64,000 nucleotides of DNA from Spirosoma luteum DSM 19990. Lineage in GTDB: Bacteria > Bacteroidota > Bacteroidia > Cytophagales > Spirosomataceae. Position 1 is the first letter of the stretch, and every line of letters starts with the position of its first letter. The notes beneath the pieces were generated by a model that made no database searches, was not told the DNA's origin, and saw only the letters and a program-made list of their open reading frames with translations. A program made the position numbers and the translations under genes. Positions 49,061 through 57,615 of this stretch are shown one piece after another. The stretch is from assembly GCF_000374065.1 (NCBI RefSeq), contig NZ_KB893251.1, positions 1-64,000 on the forward strand, read 5' to 3'.

Positions 49061-51316
49061 ATGGTAAACGTATACAGTAAGGGGTGGTTTTCGGTATTTC
49101 TGACCAGTTTGCTGCTGGTTTTGGCCCATACAACCCAGGCGACGCACATTGTTGGTGGTGAGTTGGAACTGCGGTATCTGGGTACGCAGAGCACGTATAC
49201 GCATCGTGTTAATCTGAATCTCTATTTTGATGATATCAATGGCAGTCCCCAAGCCGAAGATGCCTTTACATCCGTTGGTATTTTCGCCAAACGCACCAAT
49301 CAGCTTATCGGGTATGTGGTGCTTAACCGAATTGGCAGTCAGTACGTTGCCTACACAAAACCGGCCTGTGCAAACGGCAGCCTGCGCACCCGCCTGATAC
49401 GGTACAGTCTCGACCTGACCCTCGACCCGAATGTATTCAACGATGCCGCCGGGTATTATATGTCCTGGGAGCGGTGCTGTCGCAACGGAACAATTGTCAA
49501 CATTCAGGTTCCGGGCGATGCCGGGTCAACCTTTTACCTGGAGTTTCCGGCCCTGCTCAATGGCACGACAAGGGTTACCAACTCCTCGCCCGTTTTTACA
49601 ATTCCCAAAGGTGATTATGCCTGCGTTGGTCAGCCGTTTACGCTTGATTTCAGCGCCAAAGATGCCGATGGCGACAGCCTCACCTACGCCGTAGTAACGC
49701 CCTACAACGGGTTCAGTACCCGGCTCGATCCGAATCCGGGTGGGTCGAATGGTGCAATACCACCCACGTTTGCCGCAGGCCCTTACCCACCCGTAAACTG
49801 GATTGGCGGCATTTCCAGCGCCAACGAAATTCCGGGCAATAGCCCACTGCGGATTGATGCCCGCTCCGGCCTGTTGCGTGTAACGCCCGACCGGGTTGGC
49901 TTATTTGTCTTTTCGGTTGAGGTGGGTGAATACCGCAACAAAAAACTAATTGGGGTAGTCCGGCGCGATTATCAGGTGCTGGTTATCGACTGCGCAAAGA
50001 ATGATCCACCCAAACTGCTCTTCCGGCCCGACGACCAGAAAGCATTTTATCAGCAGGGCACCGTAGTGACTATTGCGGAGAAAGACACCAACTGCCTGAC
50101 GCTGTACGTTACGGATATCAACCCGAACCAGCGCATCACGATTACCAATATGAGTGGATCGCTTCCCGGTCTTACCCTCACGCCCAACGACCTGCTTACC
50201 CGAACCAGCCGCGACACGCTATCGGCTAAATTCTGTTTCGGGCGTTGCGTTGGTGAGGATGGTAAACCCTTTACCCTGCTTATCCGGGCCACCGACGACG
50301 GCTGCCCGCAGGGGCTGAGTGACACCATCAGCATTCGGCTGAACATTATCCCCTCGCCGAACAACAAACCCGTTGCCAGCACCGACTTACCGAAAAATCA
50401 GGCCCAGATTACCATTGGCTCGTCACTTACCTTCAACGCCCTCGGCAATGATACCGACAACGACAATATTACGATTCAGGCCGTTGGGCGGGGCTTCACG
50501 CTGGCGCAGGCGGGTATGAGTTTCAGTTCGGGGTCGGGCGTGGGTAAGGTGTCGCAGCCGTTCGTGTGGAAACCGGTTTGCGCTCAGGCTACCCAAACCA
50601 ACTACGTGGTCGATTTTATCGTGACCGATAACCGCTGTAGTCGAAACCTGCGCGACACCGTGACGGTCAACCTGAGCGCTTTGGGCAAACCCAGCCAGCC
50701 ACCAAGTATTCGAACAACGCTCCCGCAACCCGTTGTCGAACTGGTCGTCAGCCCATCGGATTCGGCCGGGCGGGCAATGTTCGATGTGCTGGGCAATGAC
50801 CCCGATCGGGATACCATCCGAATGACGGGCACCGGGCGGGGGTTCGATATGAAATCGGCCGGGATGGATTTTACCGGCAAGTTTGGTCCACCCACCCTTC
50901 AGTCGCCCTTTAGCTGGAAGCCGACCTGCGAGCTGATGGCCGGACGAAAGGAAGCGACGTTCATTGTCGATTTCGTGGTCGATGACCGTTCCTGCCTGCC
51001 CAAACACACCGATACAACCAGCGTTACCTTCCACATAACGAGTCCATCGTTTGGGGCCGACATCAAAATTCCGAACGTGTTCACGCCCAACAACGATGGG
51101 ATGAATGACTACTTCGCCGTAAAAGACCTGCCCGAAAGCACCTGCGATGAGCAGTTTAAACGGATTGATATTACCAATCGCTGGGGCGCACTTATTTTTA
51201 CTTCAACTGACCCAAAGTTCCGCTGGCATGGTACTGATTCCGCCGTTGGTACCTATTACTATTTACTCCTCACCACCAAACGCACCCTTAAAGGGCCGAT
51301 TACCCTGCTACGATAA
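49061..51316 (+). CDS. Secreted multi-domain protein with gliding-motility type C-terminal domain (T9SS type B)
   Basis: A 751-residue protein with a signal peptide (VFLTSLLLVLAHTTQAT) followed by THIVGGELELRYLG, the typical N-terminus of large cell-surface proteins of gliding Bacteroidota. Middle: cadherin-like/Ig-like beta repeats, two of which are clearly related (SFSSGSGVGKVSQPFVWKP and DFTGKFGPPTLQSPFSWKP). The C-terminal 80 residues (IPNVFTPNNDGMNDYFAVK, ITNRWGALIFTS) form the CHU_C/type B sorting domain that directs export by type IX secretion. It shows the organism has that system. Role: adhesion or matrix. Confidence 0.93.
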   Translation: MVNVYSKGWFSVFLTSLLLVLAHTTQATHIVGGELELRYLGTQSTYTHRVNLNLYFDDINGSPQAEDAFTSVGIFAKRTNQLIGYVVLNRIGSQYVAYTKPACANGSLRTRLIRYSLDLTLDPNVFNDAAGYYMSWERCCRNGTIVNIQVPGDAGSTFYLEFPALLNGTTRVTNSSPVFTIPKGDYACVGQPFTLDFSAKDADGDSLTYAVVTPYNGFSTRLDPNPGGSNGAIPPTFAAGPYPPVNWIGGISSANEIPGNSPLRIDARSGLLRVTPDRVGLFVFSVEVGEYRNKKLIGVVRRDYQVLVIDCAKNDPPKLLFRPDDQKAFYQQGTVVTIAEKDTNCLTLYVTDINPNQRITITNMSGSLPGLTLTPNDLLTRTSRDTLSAKFCFGRCVGEDGKPFTLLIRATDDGCPQGLSDTISIRLNIIPSPNNKPVASTDLPKNQAQITIGSSLTFNALGNDTDNDNITIQAVGRGFTLAQAGMSFSSGSGVGKVSQPFVWKPVCAQATQTNYVVDFIVTDNRCSRNLRDTVTVNLSALGKPSQPPSIRTTLPQPVVELVVSPSDSAGRAMFDVLGNDPDRDTIRMTGTGRGFDMKSAGMDFTGKFGPPTLQSPFSWKPTCELMAGRKEATFIVDFVVDDRSCLPKHTDTTSVTFHITSPSFGADIKIPNVFTPNNDGMNDYFAVKDLPESTCDEQFKRIDITNRWGALIFTSTDPKFRWHGTDSAVGTYYYLLLTTKRTLKGPITLLR

Positions 51317-51450
51317 ATCCCCCAATTTCAACCGGGGGCTGATATAAGTGTATCCTGTTCCCGAAAAATGTTGGTTGGGCTTTTCCGAATCAATACAAGT
51401 TTGTCTTGCACCCACAAGACCAACACGGCGTGGATAGCTCGTCAATCCGT

Positions 51451-51458
51451 TATCTTTG
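51451..51458 (+). promoter_or_regulatory. -7 box (TATCTTTG) for the SDR gene
   Basis: TATCTTTG matches TAnnTTTG exactly. It lies only 10 bases upstream of the SDR ATG (51468), so the transcript would have a very short leader. Confidence 0.55.
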
Positions 51459-51467
51459 TCGCTCCTT

Positions 51468-52277
51468 ATGAAAGATAAAGTAGTACTTATTACCGGTGCT
51501 TCGTCGGGAATTGGCCGGGCACTGGCTTTTGCATTCGGGCAGGAAGGGGCCCATATCGTCATCTGCGCCCGCAAAGCCGATACCTTACAGACCGTACAGG
51601 CCGAACTTACCCAGGCAGGTATTACGGTGCTCTCCCTAACCGCCGATGTGAGTGTGGAAGCGGATGTAAAACACTTAATCGAGCAGACCATCGCTCAGTT
51701 TGGCCGGCTGGACATCCTGATTAACAATGCGGGTATTTCCATGCGCTCGATGCTCATCGATACCGACCCAGCGGTTATCCAGCGGGTAATGGACATTAAC
51801 TTTATGGGAACCGTGTACGCCACCCGCTACGCCCTACCATACATCGAGCAAACAAAAGGGTCTATCGTAGGCATTTCGTCCATTGCCGGTTATCGGGGGC
51901 TTCCGGTACGCAGCGGGTATTCAGCCTCCAAGTTTGCCATGAACGGGTTTCTGGAAGCCGTACGGACGGAGTTACTACACACGGGCGTTCACGTACTGAC
52001 GGCCTGCCCCGGTTTTACGGCCTCGAATATCCGGGTGGCGGCCCTGGACGCGCATGGTCAGGCCAAAGGCGAGACCATGCGTGACGAAAGCAATATGATG
52101 AGTGCCGAAGAATGCGCCGACCATATTCTCCGCGCCGTGAAGAGCCGCAAACGGGAACTGATACTGACCACGCAGGGTAAATTGACCGTCTTCATCAACA
52201 AGTGGCTCCCCGCCCTCGCCGATAAACTAGTGTACAACGCCCTAGCCAAAGAGAAGGATTCACCCCTTAAGAAATGA
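51468..52277 (+). CDS. Short-chain dehydrogenase/reductase
   Basis: A 269-residue NAD(P)-dependent oxidoreductase. The nucleotide motif is VVLITGASSGIGRALAFA; the structural NNAG is in ILINNAGISMRSM; the catalytic triad is Ser in GISSIAGYRG and Tyr/Lys in RSGYSASKFAMNG. These define a classical SDR. The C-terminal tail (FINKWLPALADKLVYNALA) resembles the DHRS7-type group with a longer end. Substrate unknown. A -7 box lies ten bases upstream of ATG, giving a very short 5' leader. Met 4 codons upstream (TTG) is less likely. Confidence 0.93.
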   Translation: MKDKVVLITGASSGIGRALAFAFGQEGAHIVICARKADTLQTVQAELTQAGITVLSLTADVSVEADVKHLIEQTIAQFGRLDILINNAGISMRSMLIDTDPAVIQRVMDINFMGTVYATRYALPYIEQTKGSIVGISSIAGYRGLPVRSGYSASKFAMNGFLEAVRTELLHTGVHVLTACPGFTASNIRVAALDAHGQAKGETMRDESNMMSAEECADHILRAVKSRKRELILTTQGKLTVFINKWLPALADKLVYNALAKEKDSPLKK

Positions 52278-52293
52278 GTGAAAGGCCGACGCG

Positions 52294-52325
52294 ATTGACT
52301 GGTATGAATGCGGCAATCAGTCAAT
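52294..52325. terminator. Short inverted repeat between convergent genes
   Basis: ATTGACTG (52294-52301) and CAGTCAAT (52318-52325) form an 8-bp stem with a 16-base loop between the SDR stop and the haemoglobin stop. There is no T-run; the call is weak. Confidence 0.4.
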
Positions 52326-52333
52326 TACGAAAT

Positions 52334-52735
52334 TCAGCCTTCCATGTATGCGTCATTGTTGAGGTAGTCGAGTTTCTGGCTCCAAACCATGGCAATCTGC
52401 GTAGCCCGCTGCTGAACCTGCTCCGCCGTTTCTCCGGTGAACTGTTCGCTCAGGGTTTCGGAAAATAACGCTAACCAACGCTGGAAATGGTCGCTGGTCA
52501 GGGTATGTTTTTGATTGACCAGTAAATGTGGGCGAAAGGGATGCCCGTCGTAGGCGTTGTTACCCAGAATAATGCTTTCCCAGAAGGCGTACATCTTGGG
52601 CAAATGGTGCGACCAGTCTACCTGGGCTACCTCCGTAAAGATGGGGCCAACCAGCGGGTCGGCCTGCACTTTTTCGTAGAATGAATCCACCAGGTGTTTA
52701 ATCGCGTCCGGCGAATCCAGCGTTCTCCTTACCAT
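52334..52735 (-). CDS. Group III truncated haemoglobin
   Basis: A 133-residue haem protein with the 2-on-2 globin fold. HLVDSFYEKVQADPLVGPIF, FWESIILGNNAYDGHPF and LTSDHFQRWLALF (the His is the proximal haem ligand) match group III truncated haemoglobins. They bind oxygen or nitric oxide and may protect from nitrosative stress. No signal peptide; cytoplasmic. The gene lies 29 bases downstream of the ArsC-like gene on the same strand, so the two are probably co-transcribed. Confidence 0.92.
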   Translation of the reverse strand: MVRRTLDSPDAIKHLVDSFYEKVQADPLVGPIFTEVAQVDWSHHLPKMYAFWESIILGNNAYDGHPFRPHLLVNQKHTLTSDHFQRWLALFSETLSEQFTGETAEQVQQRATQIAMVWSQKLDYLNNDAYMEG

Positions 52736-52764
52736 GTCCGTGTGTTTATAGAAACAACCCCGAC

Positions 52765-53112
52765 TTAGCTAGGAAATGTTTCACTATACTCATCAGCCTT
52801 AAAACCTAACGCCACAATGCGGCCCCCTGCCTCAACCAGCGGACGACGAATAACGGACGGTTTCTGAATCATCAACGCAATAGCTTCTTCGGCATTGGTG
52901 GGCTTTTGGGTATCGGGGAGCTGCTTCCAGGTCATACCCGACCGGTTGACCAGTTCTTCCCAGGTCTTTTGCGTGAGCCAGTGTTCAATCCTTTGCCGAT
53001 CTATTCCCTGCTTTTTGTAGTCGTGAAAGGTATAGTCGATACCGCGTCCGGCTAGCCAGGAACGGGCTTTTTTGACGGTGTCGCAGTTGGGAATGGCATA
53101 TAGCGTGTACAT
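52765..53112 (-). CDS. ArsC/Spx family protein (YffB-like)
   Basis: A 115-residue thioredoxin-like protein. TLYAIPNCDTVKKARSWLA has the N-terminal Cys but only one (no CxxC), and ALMIQKPSVIRRPLVEAGGR is the second family motif with conserved Arg residues. This matches the YffB subgroup of ArsC-like proteins rather than true arsenate reductases or Spx. Function is unclear; a glutathione- or thiol-dependent reductase is suggested. Cytoplasmic. It precedes the truncated haemoglobin gene, so the pair may serve redox stress. Confidence 0.9.
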   Translation of the reverse strand: MYTLYAIPNCDTVKKARSWLAGRGIDYTFHDYKKQGIDRQRIEHWLTQKTWEELVNRSGMTWKQLPDTQKPTNAEEAIALMIQKPSVIRRPLVEAGGRIVALGFKADEYSETFPS

Positions 53113-53220
53113 GATACTGTTTTTCCTGGGGCAAAAGTAACTGGTTTGCCGCGTTTCTATTGCTACCGTAGCTATCCGCTGAGGCCTTTATTTACAGGCG
53201 AAAATTTCTTGTCAGGCACA

Positions 53221-53255
53221 AAAAAGTCGCTCTCTGGGAAAGAAAGCGACTTTTT
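53221..53255 (-). terminator. Intrinsic terminator of the small lipoprotein gene
   Basis: AAAAAGTCGCT and AGCGACTTTTT form an 11-bp stem with a 13-base loop. On the minus strand the T-run follows the stem, so it ends the transcript of the gene at 53269-53460. Confidence 0.85.
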
Positions 53256-53268
53256 GAGTGGAGAATTT

Positions 53269-53460
53269 TTACGAACTGCGGCCACCGCCGAATAACTTCG
53301 AGACAACCCAGATAATAATAGCAATAACAACAATAACACCAATAATACCTGTATAGGCACCAGCAGCGAAAATATCGCCGATGGCTTCACAACTAGTTAG
53401 AAACAAGGTTAAAAATAGGGCCACAACGGCCATCGGAAAGAAACGCGACAGGGTTTTCAT
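53269..53460 (-). CDS. Small lipoprotein with one membrane helix (63 aa)
   Basis: A 63-residue protein: signal peptide MKTLSRFFPMAVVALFLTLF with lipobox LTSC, then a hydrophobic helix (TGIIGVIVVIAIIIWVV) and a short basic tail (KLFGGGRSS). Predicted lipoprotein and membrane-anchored. Small proteins of this type are common and unnamed in Bacteroidota. A strong terminator 14 bases downstream supports a true, separately transcribed gene. Met1 two codons earlier is an alternative start. Function unknown. Confidence 0.75.
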   Translation of the reverse strand: MKTLSRFFPMAVVALFLTLFLTSCEAIGDIFAAGAYTGIIGVIVVIAIIIWVVSKLFGGGRSS

Positions 53461-53557
53461 ACGCATTGACTAGGTTTTGTGTAGTTGGAATCCGGTCGGC
53501 CTTCGGCGGATTGCACAATTAACCAGCCCACCCGCAGTTTGTTTAAACGCTTATTCG

Positions 53558-55807
53558 TTACAAATTCCACCAGTATGTCCACTTGAGCACCAATGCCCGG
53601 TTTTTGACCGAAAAGAACCCCGGTACATCCTGCCCGATCTGGGCGGAGTTGGGCAGGTAATTATCCGTATAGACCAGGAAAAAATCGGATGCGGGCTTGT
53701 AACGCCACTGCACACGGGCATTCACGTTCATGTTTTTTTGCTGCTCGTTGTACTGCACAAACGTGGTGAGATACAGGGTGTTGGTCAGTGTCAGGTCAAA
53801 CCGGGGGCCAACCAGCCAGAATGTGGCACGGCCCCAGGGCTGGGGTAGCCGAATATCGTTATAACTGGCACTGGCCGCCAGGCTCACGTAGGGTTGAAAC
53901 CGATAGCCCAAATCGGCTGTGAGGTTCAGGCGGGTGCCGTTGGCGTAATACCCGCCGTAGCGCGATGAAAATCCGTAGGTAAATAAGCTCTGGGGTTTAG
54001 AGTCAAATTCCGTACCCCAGGCAGTCCAGTTATGTTCCGTGTTCGTAGCCAGCGTTTCCCGACCGGTATTCGTTGGGTCGAAAGGTTGCAGGAGCCGCAC
54101 GTAATCCGTAGCCACCCAGGCCTGAAGGACGCTCTTGCTTCGGAAGGTAACACTGTAACTGAGGAAACTTTCATTATCACTCTGTCGCCCGGCCGGGTCG
54201 AAAAAGTAGGTTGAGTTAAGCATTGGTCCGTGGCTCAGAATACCGCTGCCCGTAGGTAAAAATGTATAGCCCAGTATGCCCTGTAGCCGTTCGTAGCCCC
54301 GGCGAGGTACGTAGCCCGCTTCGGCAGTGTAGTTTTGGCCCACCGACTCTACCTGACCACCAATGAGCCACTTCCGGCTGAAATATTGCAGGTTGGCAGC
54401 ATACACCGCACTGGACCCATTACCGGTACCGGGAATGACTTCCTGACCCGGATTGAGGGGTTGTACCGGACTGAACGACTGGACGTACATGGCTTTGCCC
54501 GACCATAAATTATTGGCCGAAGCCAGGTTGTATTCCACACCGAGGTTTCGGTTGTAGCGCGAATACAGGGCCTTATTTCCAACGAATTCGTAGCCCAGTG
54601 ATTCTTTATTGACAAACATGACCCCAATATTGGATCGGGAAAATACGCGCCGTTGCAGGGCCATAACGGCAAAGTTCTGAGCCGGTAATCCCGTTTCGCT
54701 GACGCCCCCGGTTTGCATATCCATGATACCAATACGCCAGTCTTTATTGAGCTTGCCACTCAGCCGGGCTCCAAACTGAATGGGCACCCCGCCCAGCCCA
54801 ATCCTGCGACTGAAAAACGGCCGGATGGTGGCATACCCGAAGTTGGTAAACTGATCGCCGTTTTCCAGAAAAAACTGACGTTTTTCGGGAAAGAAGAGTT
54901 CGTACCGGTCCAGGTTGGTTACCTGCTGGTCTACATCCACCTGCGAGAAATCAGGGTTGACCGTCAGGTCCAGATTGAGGGATGACGTAATAGCCACCTT
55001 AGCATCCAGGCCCGCGTTGAATCGCCCTTTCGTATCAATGTTGTTCTGGTAATCGCGGGTCAGGCCACTGAGGGCGTAGGGAATCAATGAAATGTTGGGG
55101 CCGGGCTGCGGTGGGGGCTGATCCCAGACCAACACCCCGGTCAGGGCCAGTGAGGCCGTTGGAAATTGCCGCTCAATGGGTGTCCAGGAGGATTTTTCGG
55201 TTGTTTTCAGATCCAGTCGGCTGAAATTTATTCCCCAGCGGGTTATTCCCTTCTTGTACCGGATGGTTTTGAATGGGATGGCCATTTCCAGTACGTAGCG
55301 GTCGCTATAGTTTTTCACGACCGATGTCCATTTGTTATCCCAGCTCAGGTTGGCTTTTCCACCTTCGTAGAGTAACCCATCCCACTGCGCTCCGGCAGCA
55401 TTGGTCCCGAAGGTGAACCCGTTGGTCTGGTCGTCGAAGGGGTCCATGAAGAAGATGAAGTTATCGTTCTTGCCGAAATTCCAGTCGCGCCGGAGCGACT
55501 CGACAATGTAGGGACCAGGCACGTCGCCCAGAAAACAAACGGCACTCAGGTACACATTATGGTCATCGTAGGTCATCCGCACATCGGTTCGCACCTTGGC
55601 ACGGCTGGTATCCATGGGCAGTACCATCCAGAAATCGGAGGCTACTTCGGCGGCCTGCCAGGCGGGTTCATCCACGGAGCCATCCAGAATAACCGGGGAG
55701 GTAGCGCGGCTGATGTGCAGTTGATAGGACTCATTTTTTTTCTGTGCCAGCAGGTTACTATGGCTCAGCAACAGATAAGCAACTAAGAACGAAACGGAGA
55801 GTTTCAC
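53558..55807 (-). CDS. DUF5916 protein with CBM9-like N-terminus and outer-membrane barrel
   Basis: A 749-residue exported protein (signal peptide MKLSVSFLVAYLLLSHSNLLAQ). Residues about 38-240 form a carbohydrate-binding family 9-like domain (SPVILDGSVDEPAWQAAE, VRMTYDDHNVYLSAVCF). The rest (about 240-749) is DUF5916: LDLTVNPDFSQVDVDQQVTN and FFPEKRQFFLENGDQF are its signature, followed by many amphipathic strands and a terminal VLKWTYW. It looks like an outer-membrane barrel protein, perhaps related to peptide or sugar uptake. Function is not established. Confidence 0.9.
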   Translation of the reverse strand: MKLSVSFLVAYLLLSHSNLLAQKKNESYQLHISRATSPVILDGSVDEPAWQAAEVASDFWMVLPMDTSRAKVRTDVRMTYDDHNVYLSAVCFLGDVPGPYIVESLRRDWNFGKNDNFIFFMDPFDDQTNGFTFGTNAAGAQWDGLLYEGGKANLSWDNKWTSVVKNYSDRYVLEMAIPFKTIRYKKGITRWGINFSRLDLKTTEKSSWTPIERQFPTASLALTGVLVWDQPPPQPGPNISLIPYALSGLTRDYQNNIDTKGRFNAGLDAKVAITSSLNLDLTVNPDFSQVDVDQQVTNLDRYELFFPEKRQFFLENGDQFTNFGYATIRPFFSRRIGLGGVPIQFGARLSGKLNKDWRIGIMDMQTGGVSETGLPAQNFAVMALQRRVFSRSNIGVMFVNKESLGYEFVGNKALYSRYNRNLGVEYNLASANNLWSGKAMYVQSFSPVQPLNPGQEVIPGTGNGSSAVYAANLQYFSRKWLIGGQVESVGQNYTAEAGYVPRRGYERLQGILGYTFLPTGSGILSHGPMLNSTYFFDPAGRQSDNESFLSYSVTFRSKSVLQAWVATDYVRLLQPFDPTNTGRETLATNTEHNWTAWGTEFDSKPQSLFTYGFSSRYGGYYANGTRLNLTADLGYRFQPYVSLAASASYNDIRLPQPWGRATFWLVGPRFDLTLTNTLYLTTFVQYNEQQKNMNVNARVQWRYKPASDFFLVYTDNYLPNSAQIGQDVPGFFSVKNRALVLKWTYWWNL

Positions 55808-56042
55808 CAGGCGAATTCTTTTTGGTTGTATAGCTAGTAAAGTAAAGTTACGGCCGATTTACCCCTTTCACCAACAAATACCAATGTGAGTGATCTACTC
55901 GTATCGTGTTGCCCCGACCGAATAATAAAAACAGCTGCGCTCCGGCACGATTCCGGGAGGAATAATCTCCAATTGAGCGTATAGTAGGATAACTACTAAA
56001 AATATAGCCTAGTATAGCTGCCCGATACAACCCATTTCAACC

Positions 56043-57146
56043 ATGCCTACTTCCGTTGGCAGTGCTGCCGTTCGAACCGTTCTGGCCAATGCCTCTATCC
56101 CACAGCGCCGAAATGCGACTGTTGGTAATCAAGTGGTTGCCATTAACACCCCGTTTCCATCACCGCCCGACTGGCGCGATGTCTGGATTTACTTCCTGCT
56201 CATCGACCGGTTCAACAATCCGCTGACCCCTCCCCGGCACCTGCCTTTCGATAGCGAACAGGGTACGTTCCAGGGAGGCACGTTCAATGGTGTTCGCGAG
56301 CAACTGGACTATCTTCAGCAACTGGGCGTAGGAGCCATCTGGCTGTCACCAGTGATAAAAAACTGCCAGTACGAGGATACGACTTTTCATGGCTACGGCT
56401 TCCAGGACTTTTTGCAGATTGATCCCCGCTTTGCGTCTGATCCGGACGCGGCCCGGCAGAACCCGCAACTGGTAGAAGATGAACTACGCGCCCTGATAGA
56501 TGCCGCCCATGCCCGTGCCATCTACGTGATTTTCGATATTGTGCTGAACCACGCCGGTAACGTATTTGGCTATGACCTCGCCGGGAATACCAACTCCGCC
56601 GAGGCTCCGGGGCGAAACGACGTTTACCCGATCCGATGGCACAATGCCCAGGGACAGGCATCTTTTGCGGATTTTGCCGGCGCTGGTACTATTGCCGATG
56701 ATGCGGCCATCTGGCCGCCGGTTGAGTTACAGCGCAATGACCTGTTTCGGCGGAAAGGGCGGGGCGGGGAAGAAGGGGGCGATTTTAGCTCACTCAAAGA
56801 ACTGGTGACGAATTTTAGCGAGACAACGCCCTTTAACCGGGCCTTTCCCGTGCGTAACACCCTGATTCTTGCCTACCAGTATATGATTGCGAAATACGAC
56901 ATAGACGGTTTTCGGATTGATACCCTGAAGTTTATCGAGGCTGATTTTGCCCGTATTTTTGCCAATGCCATGCGGGAATTTTCGTTGAGCATCGGTAAGA
57001 AGAATTTCTTTACGTACGGTGAAGTCTTCGACGAGGAAGAAAAAATCAAACCTTTACGTGAACGGTTTCAGGTTTTCAAGACAAGAGTCAGAGTACTTCT
57101 TTGGGTCAGAGAATGTGTTCATTTGGCCAAGCGTTTTCGTGAATGA
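56043..57146 (+). pseudogene. GH13 alpha-amylase fragment, 3' end lost
   Basis: The frame encodes 367 residues of a GH13 barrel: DWRDVWIYFLLIDRFNNPLT, LDYLQQLGVGAIWLSPVI, FDIVLNHAGNVFGYD; nucleophile Asp in DGFRIDTLKF and acid/base Glu in FFTYGEVFDEEEKI. Right after this Glu region the similarity stops, and about 34 unrelated residues (LRERFQVFKTRVRVLLWVR) lead to TGA. The rest of the barrel, with the third catalytic Asp, is absent in all frames downstream. The truncation coincides with the start of an AT-rich stretch (57147-57615), so a deletion or insertion event is likely. It has no signal peptide. Confidence 0.8.
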
Positions 57147-57615
57147 TAAGAGTTGATTTACTATTTGCAATAAACCAACACATAGGCTTAAACAAGCTTC
57201 TAATAGCTCAAACAATCGAATAGTATATTTCCAAGATGCTGACTTGCCTCAAAAACCACTAGTACAATTATACGGAGATTTTCGTGAACGATTTTAACAG
57301 TAGTTGTTTGTAACACAACCCATTCATTGATAGCAAAATAACGAGTTCATTAAATAACAGTAGATAGCCTTTTATTGACCAAAATGGCTGGATGAGTAAG
57401 GGGGAGGGCTGTACGAAATTAAACATATCTGTCCCGTGAGAGAACAGTACGTATTATTCATCTGAAGCCTATCGAAGTGGTTTTGAACTCTTTTCAAAGT
57501 AAAGGGTAACTGATCTTACTGTACTTATAAAATCACTAGATTTCACGAACTGTTTCAGCCAGCCACTTATTTTTTACGACCAAGTAAGGCTCGAAAATAA
57601 TCCTTCCAGCAATCC
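57147..57615. other. AT-rich non-coding scar after the truncated amylase
   Basis: About 470 bases clearly more AT-rich than their neighbours, without a believable gene on either strand. Related short pieces recur: GTGAACGGTTTCAG (near 57058), TTTTCGTGAACGATTTT (near 57283) and CACGAACTGTTTCAG (near 57544). No terminal repeat or transposase piece was recognised. It probably marks the place of a past deletion or element loss. Confidence 0.5.
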
